Source: Ceriagrion tenellum
Lineage: Eukaryota; Arthropoda; Insecta; Odonata; Coenagrionidae
DNA length: 64,000 nucleotides
Assembly: GCA_963169105.1 (NCBI GenBank)
Contig: OY720643.1
Span: 22,974,373-23,038,372 of the forward strand
Reading direction: 5' to 3'
The stretch's first letter is position 1. Every line of letters starts with the position of its first letter. The position numbers and the translations under genes are program-made. Below, piece by piece: positions 10,976-21,915 of the stretch. The notes below the pieces were generated by a model. It made no database searches. It was not told where the DNA came from and saw only the letters and a program-made list of their open reading frames with translations.

Positions 10976-11422
10976 GGAAATATACTCGGTCTCCAGATCG
11001 GAAGCCATTCTCTCCAGGACGCTCACTGAGGCTTGAGGACACGGGCTGAAATTCCCAGCGGGAAGTGAGTTTACGTAGGATTGGCTACCAAGGATCGGGC
11101 CAATAAAACAGTTCCAAATCCCTGTACCTATCACGTCGCAGATGCACCTGAAAAAAAGTCTCATTATGGTCACCGTTTTCCTATGGCAATCAGTTCCTTT
11201 GCTGAAGCACTCTATCTCAAAGACGATCCCTTCGCCCTCGCGATAAGAGTTGGAGAAAATAATCGATGTCAGAACCTTTGCCTGCGAAAGGTGCTCTACC
11301 GTCGCGTCAGGGTCCTTGCTGGAACTCGGAGATATTGGCAAAAAAATACGTCTTTTCGAGTGGATGTGAACACAAAACTTCCTCGTCATTGGTGGATCAT
11401 GCAGAGATAATGTGTTTACCAA
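10973..11422 (-). CDS. Unclassified 149-codon open frame
   Basis: An open frame with no domain I can name; it contains Cys, His and aromatic residues without an obvious zinc motif. A 109-codon frame overlaps it on the plus strand, which weakens the case for coding. It follows directly on the LINE end at 10975 and does not resemble LINE protein. It may be an old exon or chance. Confidence 0.2.
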   Translation of the reverse strand: MVNTLSLHDPPMTRKFCVHIHSKRRIFLPISPSSSKDPDATVEHLSQAKVLTSIIFSNSYREGEGIVFEIECFSKGTDCHRKTVTIMRLFFRCICDVIGTGIWNCFIGPILGSQSYVNSLPAGNFSPCPQASVSVLERMASDLETEYIS

Positions 11423-11856
11423 TCCGAAAGAAGTTCCAGAAAGAATTTTAAGTGACTTGAACGTGTATCCTTAATAGAAACTACAACGGAATAGACAAGC
11501 GATAAGCCACAATTTGCATTTTACCTATACGCTAATTGTGTGTAAATAAACTATCTTTGAAAAGAGTTTAACTATACAGTAAAAAATGGCTGTCGCACCC
11601 AGTGCCCTTGGGAGATGCATCATTTATCTATCATTTGGATGGAAAACGATATCATTTTTCTATGATTTCGTACCTGCGAGAATATGATGATCTCTTTTCC
11701 TTTCAAAGAGTGCGCAGATTTTGTCAAAGGTACTACGTACAAGGTACGCTAATAAAAATTGTTAAAGATTCCACCAATTTCATAGTAGCTTAAATAATGT
11801 CTCTCGGAGCTAATTCTAATATACCTCAATGCGATCCCATAAAAATTAACATTAAG

Positions 11857-12026
11857 GTTGTAATGATAACACTTGAATTTGTTTTTCCACATATTTTTTA
11901 TTTGCTACGACCCGGGTCTCTATGTTCGACGTCATCTTCAGGTTTCACCTGAAGATGACGTCGAACGACGAAACCCGGGTCGTAAAAATATGTGGAAAAT
12001 AAAAGTCAAGTGTTATCATTACAATG
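11857..12026. mobile_element. Foldback element with facing hammerhead motifs
   Basis: A near-perfect inverted repeat of about 170 bp, with outer ends GTAATGATAACACTTGA and TCAAGTGTTATCATTAC and centre CAGGTTTCACCTG. Each arm holds ACGACCCGGGTCTC/TTTCG..CATCTTCAGG, the hammerhead signature in inverse orientation. No reading frame is shared with a protein family. Confidence 0.7.
11946..11984 (+). ncRNA. Hammerhead ribozyme motif, stem II weak
   Basis: CUGAAGA at 11949-11955, GAAA at 11970-11973, and palindromic stem III ACCCGGGU with C at the cleavage position (11981). The flanking CAC and GU bases are as in the motif at 47720. Stem II (GACGUCGAACGAC) pairs only with a shifted register and bulges, so this copy may be inactive. 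The left arm carries the same motif on the minus strand. Confidence 0.55.
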
Positions 12027-12629
12027 TTGACAGATTCCACCAAGTTACGTCTGATACTACCAATAACATTACAGTTATTTTTCCCACTCGTAGGCTTTAT
12101 CTCTATCGCGTAATTAAATCAGAAATAATCACCGCACAAATTAAGCTGTTAATTACCCATTTTACTCTCTAAAAATGATCAATTCCATGAAAGAGCTTTC
12201 AGAGACTAAACAGGCGATTACCAATCGGTAAAAAAAACTATATCATAAATGGACATTTAGATAATTTGGATAAAAAAACAAGAAATATCAAAAATAAAAA
12301 CAAATTTATTGTACCCTGTCACTGAACCACTATGTATAAACCATAACCCTTTTTATGTAAAATCATGTATTGCATGGAATTCGATTTCGCAATAGTTGAA
12401 ATAATATAAAGTTTACAGAAAGGTTTCAAAAGTGTTTGCTGTCTCTTTAATCTCAATGAAACTTAATATTTTGGTAAACAACTTGAATTAAATTTATGGA
12501 TATACTGTCTCTTTGATTGCTACAATGTATTGAGCATGAAATTGTAAATATTTGTTGTGAACAAGTACCGTGATGTGATAACATTTTTGTAAATGAGTGA
12601 CATGTTTTGAATGTGATGTCATTATTTTT

Positions 12630-12823
12630 AATAAATTCAGGCTTCACTTTGTGGAACCTCTCCATATCGGAAATCAAAACATTCAAGTCATGGTCCACTA
12701 ATATATTTTTTTTAATTAATCATATGGAATAATATTTGTACCTGAAGATGTCATTACGTGACGAAACCCGGGTCGTAAATAATAAAAATATTAGTGGACC
12801 ATTACTTGAATGTTTTGATTTCC
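12630..12823. mobile_element. Hammerhead foldback element, 194 bp, 12-bp target duplication
   Basis: It is flanked by GTCATTATTTTT (12618-12629) and GTTATTATTTTT (12824-12835), a 12-bp duplication with one mismatch. Inverted arms GGAAATCAAAACATTCAAG (about 12669) and its complement (about 12805-12823) surround an intact plus-strand hammerhead. An extra arm AATAAATTCAGGCTTCAC sits at the left. It is the inverted orientation of the 200-bp elements at 33800, 36357 and 38859. No protein coding is evident. Confidence 0.8.
12739..12777 (+). ncRNA. Hammerhead ribozyme, intact core
   Basis: CUGAAGA at 12742-12748 and one extra U. Stem II is GUCA/UGAC around a 5-base loop. GAAA is at 12763-12766 and the palindromic stem III ACCCGGGU ends in C at 12774, so cleavage is predicted between 12774 and 12775. 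The bases flanking the core (UAC before, GUA after) give at least 3 bp of stem I. Every invariant core base of the consensus is present. Hammerheads with such a short stem III are known from Penelope-like elements and are reported to work best as dimers. Confidence 0.75.
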
Positions 12824-13105
12824 GTTATTATTTTTGTCTGAGTTGTCATTACTTATTCCTGCTCCAAAGAAAATCATTCCCAGAGCCAATAAATGTTATT
12901 ATTATGAAAATGGTGGTAAAAATCGCTGCTGAACACAGAGAAATACTTGGTATATTATTTTTTTCAATTTTTGCCCAACATATCATTGAAACTGGCCATG
13001 AATATAATTTAAAATTTAATGTTTTGCACGTCCTCGGACCGGTAGCAAGATCATTTAGTTATGTAATTTTAACTTATGAAATCCATGAAGTTATATACTT
13101 CATAT

Positions 13106-13240
13106 GTCGGCCCTGGTGGCGGTGGTAAAGACATCGCCTAATAACCCGAGGGTCGCGGTTTCGAGTGTCCCCCCATGTCCTGGGTAGAGTATTATCTGCC
13201 CAGGGCATGGGTGTTTGTCTCTCGTCCGTTGTTACTGTTA
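13106..13240 (+). mobile_element. tRNA-derived SINE copy
   Basis: The head GGCCCTGGTGGCGGTGGTAA resembles an A box and GGTCGCGGTTTCGAGTGTCC a degraded box B. The body GGGCATGGGTGTTTGT is shared with the copy at 41682. It is about 130 bp with no clear tail. Distinct from the SINE-like family at 120-522. Confidence 0.6.
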
Positions 13241-13377
13241 TTCACTCGACGTAAATTGGCCCATTGTGCTGTATTCGGAAGACAAAATTTTAAAAATCAC
13301 TATAAATATTCATGTTGCTGGAACACAGCAAACAGTTTCTTAACTTATCTACCTATAATAACTTGCTTCAACTATTT

Positions 13378-13500
13378 GATCCAATATTTTACCGCAGGAT
13401 AAAATTCTTGAAAGTTCATCCATCATAAGTGCGAATGCACATAATAATTTTTCCGTAAGATTATGCAAATCGGTCGTTCGTCTCAAAACAACGATTTTTC
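13378..13500 (+). repeat. Dispersed repeat of unknown class
   Basis: Matches 24174-24290 over about 115 bp with substantial divergence: a CCAATATTTTACCGC type start, GGATAAAATT, GCACATAATAA and CAAAACAAC. It has no terminal repeats or coding, and the class is unknown. Confidence 0.5.
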
Positions 13501-13816
13501 GTCTGGGTATAGTCCTCTCCAAGCTCTTGCACGAGAAACATTCGGAATCAACTTACCGGTGTAAGCCCACCCCTGGACACGGACGATCACTTCCATGCAT
13601 GTAGGAAGTGTATCGAAGCCTCGATATGTATCGATTCCTGCAGCGTATCGTTCTGTTTTTACGTTACTTCCTCTCTCCCCCCAAAATATATGAATGACGG
13701 AAGTGAACAATGGATATAGTAATTTTGAACATCGCATTATTTCGGAAATCAATGTTTGTAGATCACAATGCTCGTTTCTCAGGGATCCAAGTAATTTAAA
13801 CTGAAATCTAATATAT

Positions 13817-13905
13817 GTACAAGCGTACATCTACGTCATACCCTGCAAGCCACCCAAAGGGTGTGTGGCAGGGGGTGCTTCCACACCAGGCATGCATGAA
13901 TGATA
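13817..13905 (-). mobile_element. LINE 3' terminus fragment
   Basis: The minus strand reads CCCCCTGCCACACACCC, GGGTGGCTTGCAGGGTATG and then ACGTAGATGTACG. This is the GC hairpin and TGTAGATG-type tail of the LINE family at 14077 and 59150. No coding part remains. Confidence 0.65.
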
Positions 13906-14076
13906 CGGTAGAACACCGAAATTACATTGAAACCCGCGTACCACACATCAAACTAAATATTAGGACATTATAAATCATATTAACTGGAATTTAGAATTTT
14001 GAGCTGAGTACAAATACAAATTCGGGGCAAGATTCGAGGTATATTTGCAATTAATCCATAGTGATGCACTAATTCA

Positions 14077-14940
14077 TCTACATCTACGTAATACCCTGCC
14101 AGCCACCACGAGGTCGTGTGGCAGGGGATGAAGATCACCAAACATGCACTATTGCCGTGCAACTAGGATATTTAAGGGAGACACGCTAGATAATAGGGTC
14201 ACAAGGAGCTAGATGGTTAGTATCTACATAATATGAAATGGATTATTGGATGTTATTACATGCATCATGCACTACAGACTACTCTAACTATATTTCACCT
14301 ACCTATCCCTTTGCTACGCTGCCTATTGTTCTCTCTTATGGTACGCGGGAAAAATGACATTTTAAATCTATCGGTACGACAATCTATCTCTCTAATCTTG
14401 TTAATATGATCAAACCTAGCATAATACGCAGGGGTTCTCAATATATATCTAACGTCATCTGTGAACAAATCGGTTTCGAATTTACTTAAAAGGTTTAACC
14501 TAAATTTTAGCCTGCGTTCTGATAGTAATTCCCATCCTAGTTCTTCTATTAAAATCGTAACACTTATACAATTATCATAACGGCCTTTAACAAACCTAGC
14601 GGATCTCCTTTGCACACGCTCTAATTCTTTTATCATACCTTCCTCGAACGGATCCATATACTAGCGGCATATTCTAAATGAGGCCTGACAAGTGTAAAAT
14701 AGCTTCTTTCTCGTACTCTCTCATCGCATTTGCCTAGAACCCTTTTTACGAATCCTAATCTACGGTTTGCTACACTAGTTATTTCCCTGATGTGTTTCCC
14801 CCATGGCATGTCTTCAGTGATGGTGACGCGTAAATATTTAATAGGTTCGACGTTAGATATTTTCTTTTCTTTGATGCAATAATTATTCCGGGGAAAGCCA
14901 TTCTTTTTCCAAATACATAGCACATAGTAAGCGTTAAGAT
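14077..14940 (-). mobile_element. LINE 3' end, CR1/L2-like type, frameshifted
   Basis: The minus strand encodes the RT thumb and C-terminus. EPIKYLRVTITEDMPWGKHI and FTLVRPHLEYAASIW come in one frame. After a frameshift near 14650 they are followed by KELERVQRRSARFVKGRYD and the end motif MSFFPRTIRENN in another. The 3' UTR finishes with CCCCTGCCACACGACC and GTAGATGTAGATG at 14075-14087. It is 5'-truncated with no target duplication identified. Similar to but distinct from the copies at 8700, 18517 and 62050. Confidence 0.85.
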
Positions 14941-15059
14941 ATAAGAATAATGTAATTCCATATTATTCAACATAAAAACAGTCGAAGTTGTTACCTGAAA
15001 GCAACCGAAACAATTGAAAAACTTTTCCAGGCAGAAATAAATATTTACATTCATAACAA

Positions 15060-16740
15060 CATCCTAATCCACTGCGTTGAAATGTAGCTTTCATATTCAA
15101 TCTCTGCTAACTAAGTCATATAATCCCGACTTTGCAGTACACGATACGTATTTATCGCAGGATCGTCCAGGCCCAATGGCATCAGTCGAAACAGAATGGA
15201 ACTTCTTCATGATTAATCAATCAGGGAAAATACATATGCAGTTCTACAGACATTTATTTGGAGTGATCAGATCGCTACTACGTATCATACACATCAAATG
15301 TATTGGTCAGATTTTCCAGGCATTACATTTCTGTTTTTCATTTGATTTTTGATATATATTCAATTTGGGTTCGGATGAGGCTAACCAGATCCCTCTTCCT
15401 CCGATCCAGAGCTCTCTGGGGTAAGTGACATTAGAACACTGTCACAACGTTTAGCACGGAGTAATGTCGTTTAAAATTTGACGTTCAGTATAGTAGAGTT
15501 TATGACATAGGAGAGAAGATGACATTTTTTAAAAACTGCTTGTGTGGTATGGTCACATACAACGTACACCAAGCGAGAGATTACTAGAGCAAATTTTAAT
15601 GTGAAATCCAAAAGTAGAAAAAAAGAACCCAGAATAAGTTGTAGATAAACAATAGAAAAAGCAATAAGGGAAAAGTAGTTGCCAGGAGGTCTGTGGATAT
15701 ATCGAGAGCAATGGTGGTTAGGCATCAGGAACGTTATAAAACCAATTATATATAAATATTGCTATGCGCGGGGCCGTCAAGTGGAGCCTTGGACGGGTCG
15801 AGAGGGTTCCACAGCGCGGTAGCGGCTGCAAATCAATGGATGGAACGTTCGAGAACACGTGGAAGGTTCCAGAAGATCGACGGAGGAGCATTCGGGCAGA
15901 TGAGATGTTTGCTCTTTCATTACTAATGAAGCTAAGGATTTGTTTGTAGATCTGGAACAATGGAATTGCTGGTTGTTATAATAAACGAGCAAAAGGGTGC
16001 TTGCAGTTTGCGAGCAAGGTGGGGGGAGGTGTTTGTATATGATGATACCCTTTAAATAATGAAAAATGAATGCATCACTCTTACACAATCAATGAAAGCT
16101 CTCAAGTCTGCGTGCAACATGCAAGCAAAGAAAAATATTATGGATTTCTAACAATGAATTACACGTTCCATGAGGTATGGATACCAGACAGATGTTTCGG
16201 TTCTCCAAGCGAGCTAAAAACCTTCCCGCTCGGCCGGAAGCTCTCGCTTATCGCCAAGCATGGGGGATAGTGGGAAAGGGGTAAGGAAAGGAAGGGAAGG
16301 GATACCAGATAGTTCTAGTACAAATGATATTATATCTCATCCGGTTATTGACGACTTCTCAAAATACTATCATCAAACAGAGAGCTGGCCCGCCTCGCCG
16401 AGTTCCAAAACTCAAATCGACACTCGGCCTGGCGACAATGAAATAATCTATCCATAGCAACGAAAATGAAGAAGTTTCTAAAACCCCCGATTAAAGTTTG
16501 AAAATTTCAGTTAAACGGTAGGTAGGGAAAAATCGTTAGCAAGAATAAAATTTTTCAAACATTCAGTCTCATATTTGTGAAAGAATCAATCTTATAGCTT
16601 AATTTTTGTTATTTAAATAAACGAAATAAAAAAGGTCTACATTCAAATTTTTCATCTTTCCCATTTAATCCCATGTAAAACTATCGATTGCAACAACTTG
16701 AAGCCTAACCAACTTTTTAAAATTTTCCGATTTGTTTCCC
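15060..16740. other. Gene-free stretch
   Basis: Frames of up to 103 codons occur on both strands and overlap each other at 15718-16088. None shows a recognisable motif. No tandem or terminal repeats were seen. Confidence 0.4.
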
Positions 16741-16748
16741 AACTTGAC

Positions 16749-17040
16749 ACATCTGCCGAAGTTCGAACAGCAGGTCTTGATCTTTCGTCCGTTTTTCCGC
16801 CTCTTTCGCGTCCAAGTTCGTATCGGCCGGAGACGAAAACTCAATTACGAACGTGGAACGCGATAGGCGGTCGAGGAGAACGATGTCAGGCTTGTTCGCC
16901 TCCAACTTGCTTGGTGGTGGGGAATGAGTAATTCCACCAGATTTTTATTTTGTCGTTCTCCACGACGGACTCAATATCTCCAGGGGCATAGGGCAGCACA
17001 TGTACTTCGTCGATGCCGTAATGATGTCGGAGGTGGAAAT
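16749..17040 (-). mobile_element. RLE-domain fragment of the Dong-like element
   Basis: Collinear with 42590-42880 with roughly ten substitutions and one inserted base, about 96% identity by eye. It encodes the restriction-like endonuclease core (ANKPDIVLLDR..FVIEFSSPAD), frameshifted by the extra base near 16911. Both ends lie inside the coding region of the parent, so the 3' UTR is missing. The flank beyond 17040 begins TATTATATTT. Confidence 0.85.
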
Positions 17041-17889
17041 TATTATATTTATGGAAAATTTATGGAATACTTATTGTTTACCTAATGGTCTCCGGTTCGA
17101 CCCCAGATGAGTAAAAGCGTTTCCATAATAAATACATGTAAAGTTCGTTTTTCTGGCATGAAGACCTTTTTTCTTTTGCATTTTTTTATTAGAAATAATG
17201 GTTGCACCAAGTTGCAATTTATTATGGAAAAATTATTATATTATTATTATTATATATGTATTAATGTGAGGAGTAAACAAGAAGCAAAGAAGCTGTAGAA
17301 AGACGCCGTGTTGCGTAGAGTGTAGAGGAGGAAAATAAATGATAGGAAATAGAACCTAGGTGATTTTTCTTGATACGATCTCTACACACTCCGGAGGCAA
17401 TCCACATACCCCTTTTATCATATAATTTCTTACTTACAGACTGAAATGCAAGAACTCGCAGGTGACTCGTAAAGCTACTGCGACAGAAGTTGCCTTTTCT
17501 TCGTAAAGCCACCTTCTTAGCCCCGAACTCACTTTTCAAACGTCCTCTCTTTTCACTCAAAGCAAACACCTCCCTCCGAAATCTCTCGTGAATCATCCTC
17601 GTCCAACCGTTTCCGCGATCTGCTGTGGGTGATCACGTTTCTCGCATAATTTAAAGAGGAGATAAAATATTCACAAGGGAAGGATCGTGCGATTGCGAAG
17701 TGGTTATCTTTTCCCTCCATCCCTGAAGAACCTAAGGACGACGGCGGGTAGGTAGCCAGGTAAGTACACAAATATGCATATCACTACAGAATAAATACAC
17801 CCAACTATCGTGACTTTTAAGCGCGCAACGTTCCCAAGGGCGGAGGATTTCATTTCAAGAGCATATTCAGTGGGTTGGTATTCTGTGAA

Positions 17890-18515
17890 AGCTGTGGTTT
17901 GAGTTGAATTGTGGAAAAGTTTGAGGAAAATTTTAGAGGGTGAGTAGAAGGAAACTTTGAAGAAAGAGTTGGAGAACATTTTGGAAAACGTTTTTTGCAG
18001 AATTTTGGGGGAAATGTTTGATGAAAGTAAGATGAAAATCACGAGGAAAATTTTGAGGAAGTAAGATGAAAATCAGGAGGAAAGTTTTGAGGAAATTCTG
18101 TAGAAGAATATACGAGAGTAAAAGTTGAAGGCGAATTTTTGAGCAATGTTAGAGGAAAGTTTGAAGAAAGAGTTGGAGAACAATTTGGAAACATTTTTTC
18201 AGAATTTAGGGGGGGAAAATTTCGATGACATTAAGATGAAAACAAGGAAGAAATTTCGGAAGAAATTCTGTGGGAGGACACATACGGGGAAAAGTTGAAG
18301 GAAAAGTTTGGACAAATGTTGAAGGAAAGTTTGGAGAAAAATTTGGAAAAAAATTTAGAAAACATTTTTGGCAGAATTTTTGGAAAAGGTTTCATAAAAG
18401 TAATATGGGAAAAAAGGAGGAAAATTTGGAGGAAATCCTGCGGTAGGATATGTTAAGAGTAAAAGTTGGGAGAAATTTTGGACGAAAATTTTTGAGGAAT
18501 TTTTATGGGAATTTC
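17890..18515. repeat. Purine-rich degenerate tandem repeat
   Basis: At least three diverged units of about 170-205 bp, anchored by GAAAGAGTTGGAGAACA-like blocks near 17953, 18160 and 18326 and by AAGATGAAAA blocks. Nearly all Gs and As are on the plus strand. Frames through it are low-complexity and not credible genes. It ends at the LINE 3' end at 18517. Confidence 0.6.
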
Positions 18516-18516
18516 T

Positions 18517-18715
18517 GCCAAACAGATAGGTACAAAAACTCGTTCTTTCCGCGAACAATAAGCGACCACAATAAAAATTGAGCTCCATTAAATACACTCC
18601 TATAATAGAGTTCACCATTTCATCTCCAAAAAAACTTACACATTTACACGGTTGGTGACCTAACATCCCCTGCCACACGCCCATGCGGCGGCTCGCGGGG
18701 TAGATGTAGATATAA
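18517..18715 (+). mobile_element. LINE 3' end, CR1/L2-like type
   Basis: It starts CTGCCAAACAGATAGGTAC and keeps only the last coding motif (YKNSFFPRTISDHNKN equivalent). The 3' UTR has CCCCTGCCACACGCCC, a CGGCTCGCGGGG hairpin and a GTAGATGTAGAT tail. Strongly similar to the 3' end at 62520-62725. It is 5'-truncated. Confidence 0.8.
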
Positions 18716-19354
18716 CCCAATCAAGATTTAAAGCTTTCTTGAAAGTTCTCTGACAGTCCGATGACAGTTGTCGCGCAACAGATCCTCGATTTTCTAAGTG
18801 ATACAGCCATCAGTTAACGTCGAAGGACTATCTGGTTTAGGATCGTCTTGAACTGACAGACGATCATGTTGGAAATGGGGTAGATCATTCATAACACTGC
18901 GCACGGCAAAGAGCTATGTCTTCGTAAATCTTCTTGAAAATTTCGAAAGTCTCCGTAAAACTGCTTAAATTAAAGGACGCGATAGGACGCACGGATAGGA
19001 CGCGGGTGAATTGTACGTTAACTACGTTTCTTAAGATGGTATCAAGCTGTTCATTTTATGAATACTAATGCGTTAAAAGAGGGAATTTTCGTACCTAACA
19101 ATTCGACTAAGTTCCTCTGTTATTTTGTCACTCATATCAGTCCTATAGACAGAGCACGGGAATTAAATACTTATTATCTTCCTTTTTGTGCTTAAACTCG
19201 CAGAATCGGAGATGTCTAATTTTGTTTACGGTTTCCGCGGTGAGCAAGTACTAGTTCTATTTCTCTTCCGGTATTCAGAAACGTCGTAGTTTTTCCGACG
19301 TTTCTCCGTCTATCCTGGAGGCGTCTTGAGGTCGAAGATATGAGCCGTTTCTTT

Positions 19355-19420
19355 TGGCCGGGCTTATATAGATGAGTCGATCTCTTCTTATTGGCTGCCC
19401 GTTTCGATGCTGAAAACCGT
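19355..19420 (-). promoter_or_regulatory. Possible CCAAT/TATA core promoter
   Basis: The minus strand reads CAGCCAATAAGAAG followed about 25 bp later by CTATATAAGCCCGG, the order and spacing of CCAAT and TATA boxes in a pol II promoter. The downstream DNA is CpG-rich. No recognisable transcript follows, so this may belong to a lost transposon or be chance. Confidence 0.25.
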
Positions 19421-20125
19421 TTTGCGCCATTTTCCATTTCGCTCCCGCCGATTTGCGTTAGAATTCTTTTGTGGAGTTAAGAAATATACAAGCCTTTCGA
19501 GAAGACTCTGAGTTTCTAACGATTTTCAACCTAATTCTTACATCATTAGTTCAACGCTTTATATTAACTTGTAGAGGTTTCAAACGAAGCGTGCGTCTTT
19601 TCTTTGTATTTTATTAACCGCTAGAATTATGAGGCATGTTTTTTAAGCGCGTACCGTTTTGATATTACAAAAAACAAATGCACTTTTCTTAAGAATTTTA
19701 TTTTCACACAAAAACCTGTAACTTTGTCGACTTTTATTCATAACTTTCACCAATATTATGGCAGTTATGTCATCGTAGAATCCTCTTTTGAATCCCATCC
19801 TCATACAAGTCTACCGCCTGCTTTGATCATAACTGCAACACGGTCGTCATGACCTCATCATTTTTAGCATTTAGCACTAAGAAAACGAATCACAGCGCGT
19901 GCTTCGCCATTGACTGAATTCTCAATCGGTGGATGCATTTTAAATGATCACAAACAAGTGTAAACACGGTCAAATGTTTCCGAAATGGAGTCTATGGCTT
20001 CCTAACAAATGTAGGTTCACAGCGCGCATGCGCCAAATTCCGTCCGCAGCACTGCAGTGGCCGAATTTCAAATCGGTACTTACTTTAAAGAACACGCCTC
20101 CAACATTGCTAATGATATGAGCTAC

Positions 20126-20263
20126 CTGGCGATTCCATATCAATTTATTTAAACGCGACCCAGTTTGCGACGCAAAAAGTTACAATCAGGTGATGACGAT
20201 GTGCTATGTGGAAACCCAACAATATGGGTTGCGTTTAAATAAATTTACAAGGAATCACCGAGT
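20126..20263. mobile_element. Small foldback element
   Basis: Inverted repeats of about 32 bp (TGGCGATTCCATATCAATTT and TTAAACGCGACCCA, against the complement of GGGTTGCGTTTAAATAAATTT and AGGAATCACCG) enclose about 70 bp. No target duplication is certain. Class unknown. Confidence 0.5.
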
Positions 20264-21059
20264 ACACTTATCATTTACAGTGCCAAGTCACGCCAGAGAC
20301 AACGAACTCGAATAAAATATTTTACACTCTGGGTCCCTGAAAACTTAAAATAAAATCGCAAACATCATGTACTCCTTGCTTTCGCCTTCTTGATGAAAAA
20401 TGAGTGCACGCTGCATTTCTCAGCGTGCCGTCGGATCTTGAGCGCCTTCGTGATGTCCGCTGCCCAGGTGACCCTGCACGTGACTGGAAACTGGAATGCA
20501 CCGTCGCGGCTTAACATCAGCGAAAGATCACCGCGGTACGCCGTCAGGGAAGATATCAACGTCCCGAAGCGAATTCAGGGCTCGTATGTGATCTCCGCAA
20601 GGGTTTACGGAAGATGAGCTCTGCCATCTTTTTGCTCTTCGAAATGCCTACAAAAAGATCCCGCCAGAGACATCGTTTAGACATTCCCGACCTATGAACT
20701 CTTTCGTCTCGGAAGTGAATGTATTTCCTTTCGTGACATCGCATTAGCGAATAAATCTCACGCAACGAGCTTTACTTCGAGCATTTACAGTTTCATGAGG
20801 GTGAAAATGATTTTCTACTCCACTTGTTAACTTCAAGTGTGGGTTACAACACGCTTAATCAGTGACTTTTGGATTAGATTACATTACCAATGAATGATCA
20901 TGTGCAACAATGGTTTGTTTTCATAGAAATTCTTATTTGTTACCCCTATTTTTAACTTAAGCGTTATAGTTTGGGATGCTTCTGAAAAAGGATTTCATAA
21001 AGGAAGCCAGAAGGAGAACTCACTGATGCAATACCCGTAGCTAGGTAAGGCAAAAATGA

Positions 21060-21915
21060 AGAATTAAACCCTAGTTAATAATTTAGAAGAAGGACTTCGT
21101 TGGAAAAAGACAACTGCTATGCTCAAACAAGACTACAAACCAGGAAACAGTATGTGAAAACAGTAGTGTGGAGAGCGTCACGCTCTATGGATCGGAAGCA
21201 TGGACCATTGGAAAAGCTGACCAGAAAAGACTCGAAGCCTTCAAAACCTGGCGCAAGAGAAGGATGCTAAAGATAAAATGGACGGACAAAATAAGAATTA
21301 ATCAAGTGTACAGAAGAGTAGAAGAGGAAAGGACCATATGGAACAGTATAGAGAAAAGAAGAGCAAGATGGATTGGACACACCCTGAGACGGAAAGGGTT
21401 TGTGAAGAACAACTTTGAAGGCAAAATCGAGGGGAAAGTCGCCAGAGGAAGACCCTGAAATAAGTTCACGGACCAAATGAAGAGGAAAGAACATATTAAG
21501 GGGATCAGATTGGTGAGGTGGCTAGAGTACTGGTAAACCATACAGGCGGCCAGGGTTCAACTCCCTGCAGAAGAGGATGTTTTTCAGAGGAAACCCGATC
21601 CCTACTTGAGTTTCTTGTGGAGGGCACTTCAAGTATGTCGTCTGTCGGATGAGACGTTAAACCGTGGTCCCCTTGGCGCCTTTCGTAAAGAGCAGACTAA
21701 TGCCGACGCCGGGTTTCCATCCACCCTTCCTCCCTTACCTATCCCCCATGGCGGAAATGACCTTAGCCGTCGGTCGCCTCCCCAAAATCCAATCCAATCC
21801 AAGAACATATTAAGAGATACCAGGAGATAAGGGAACTAGCATTAGATAGGGAATGAAGGAGGGTTGAAGTCAACCAATCTCAGGATTGAACGACCAATGA
21901 TGGTGAAATAATTTG
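21060..21915 (+). mobile_element. LINE C-terminal fragment interrupted by a SINE
   Basis: Frame 21168-21458 encodes VTLYGSEAWTIGKADQKRLE, RRMLKIKWTDKI, ARWIGHTLRRKGF and a GRP end, the C-terminal region of an RTE-like LINE. The frame is followed by FTDQMKRKEHIK-type sequence that stops at the SINE at 21501 and resumes after it at 21815. The 3' UTR ends with a GGATTGAACGACCAATGATGG motif that recurs at 61830. It is 5'-truncated, with stops upstream. Confidence 0.8.
21501..21800 (+). mobile_element. Full-length tRNA-derived SINE with 14-bp target duplication
   Basis: It is flanked by identical AAGAACATATTAAG at 21487-21500 and 21801-21814. The head has an A box (GTGGCTAGAGTACTGG) and box B (GGGTTCAACTCCC). 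A central block (CGGATGAGACGTTAAACCG, GGTCCCCTTGGCGCC) resembles the conserved central domains of some metazoan SINE superfamilies. The tail is a short (AATCC)n. The clean duplications and intact ends indicate a fairly recent insertion into the LINE. Confidence 0.85.

Larger units (their letters stand above)
18725..21050. other. Gene-free stretch with local CpG-rich parts
   Basis: No recognisable protein. A more GC-rich segment at 19200-19450 holds the promoter-like signal listed separately. Another at 20390-20700 has overlapping frames of 64-75 codons on both strands. The foldback at 20126 is listed separately. Confidence 0.4.

Noticed and set aside
17068..17115. Isolated box-B-like words (also near 25575, 26855, 30640 and 45215) as tRNA genes or SINEs
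   Set aside because: Each lacks an A box at the right distance, a cloverleaf and a recognisable tail.
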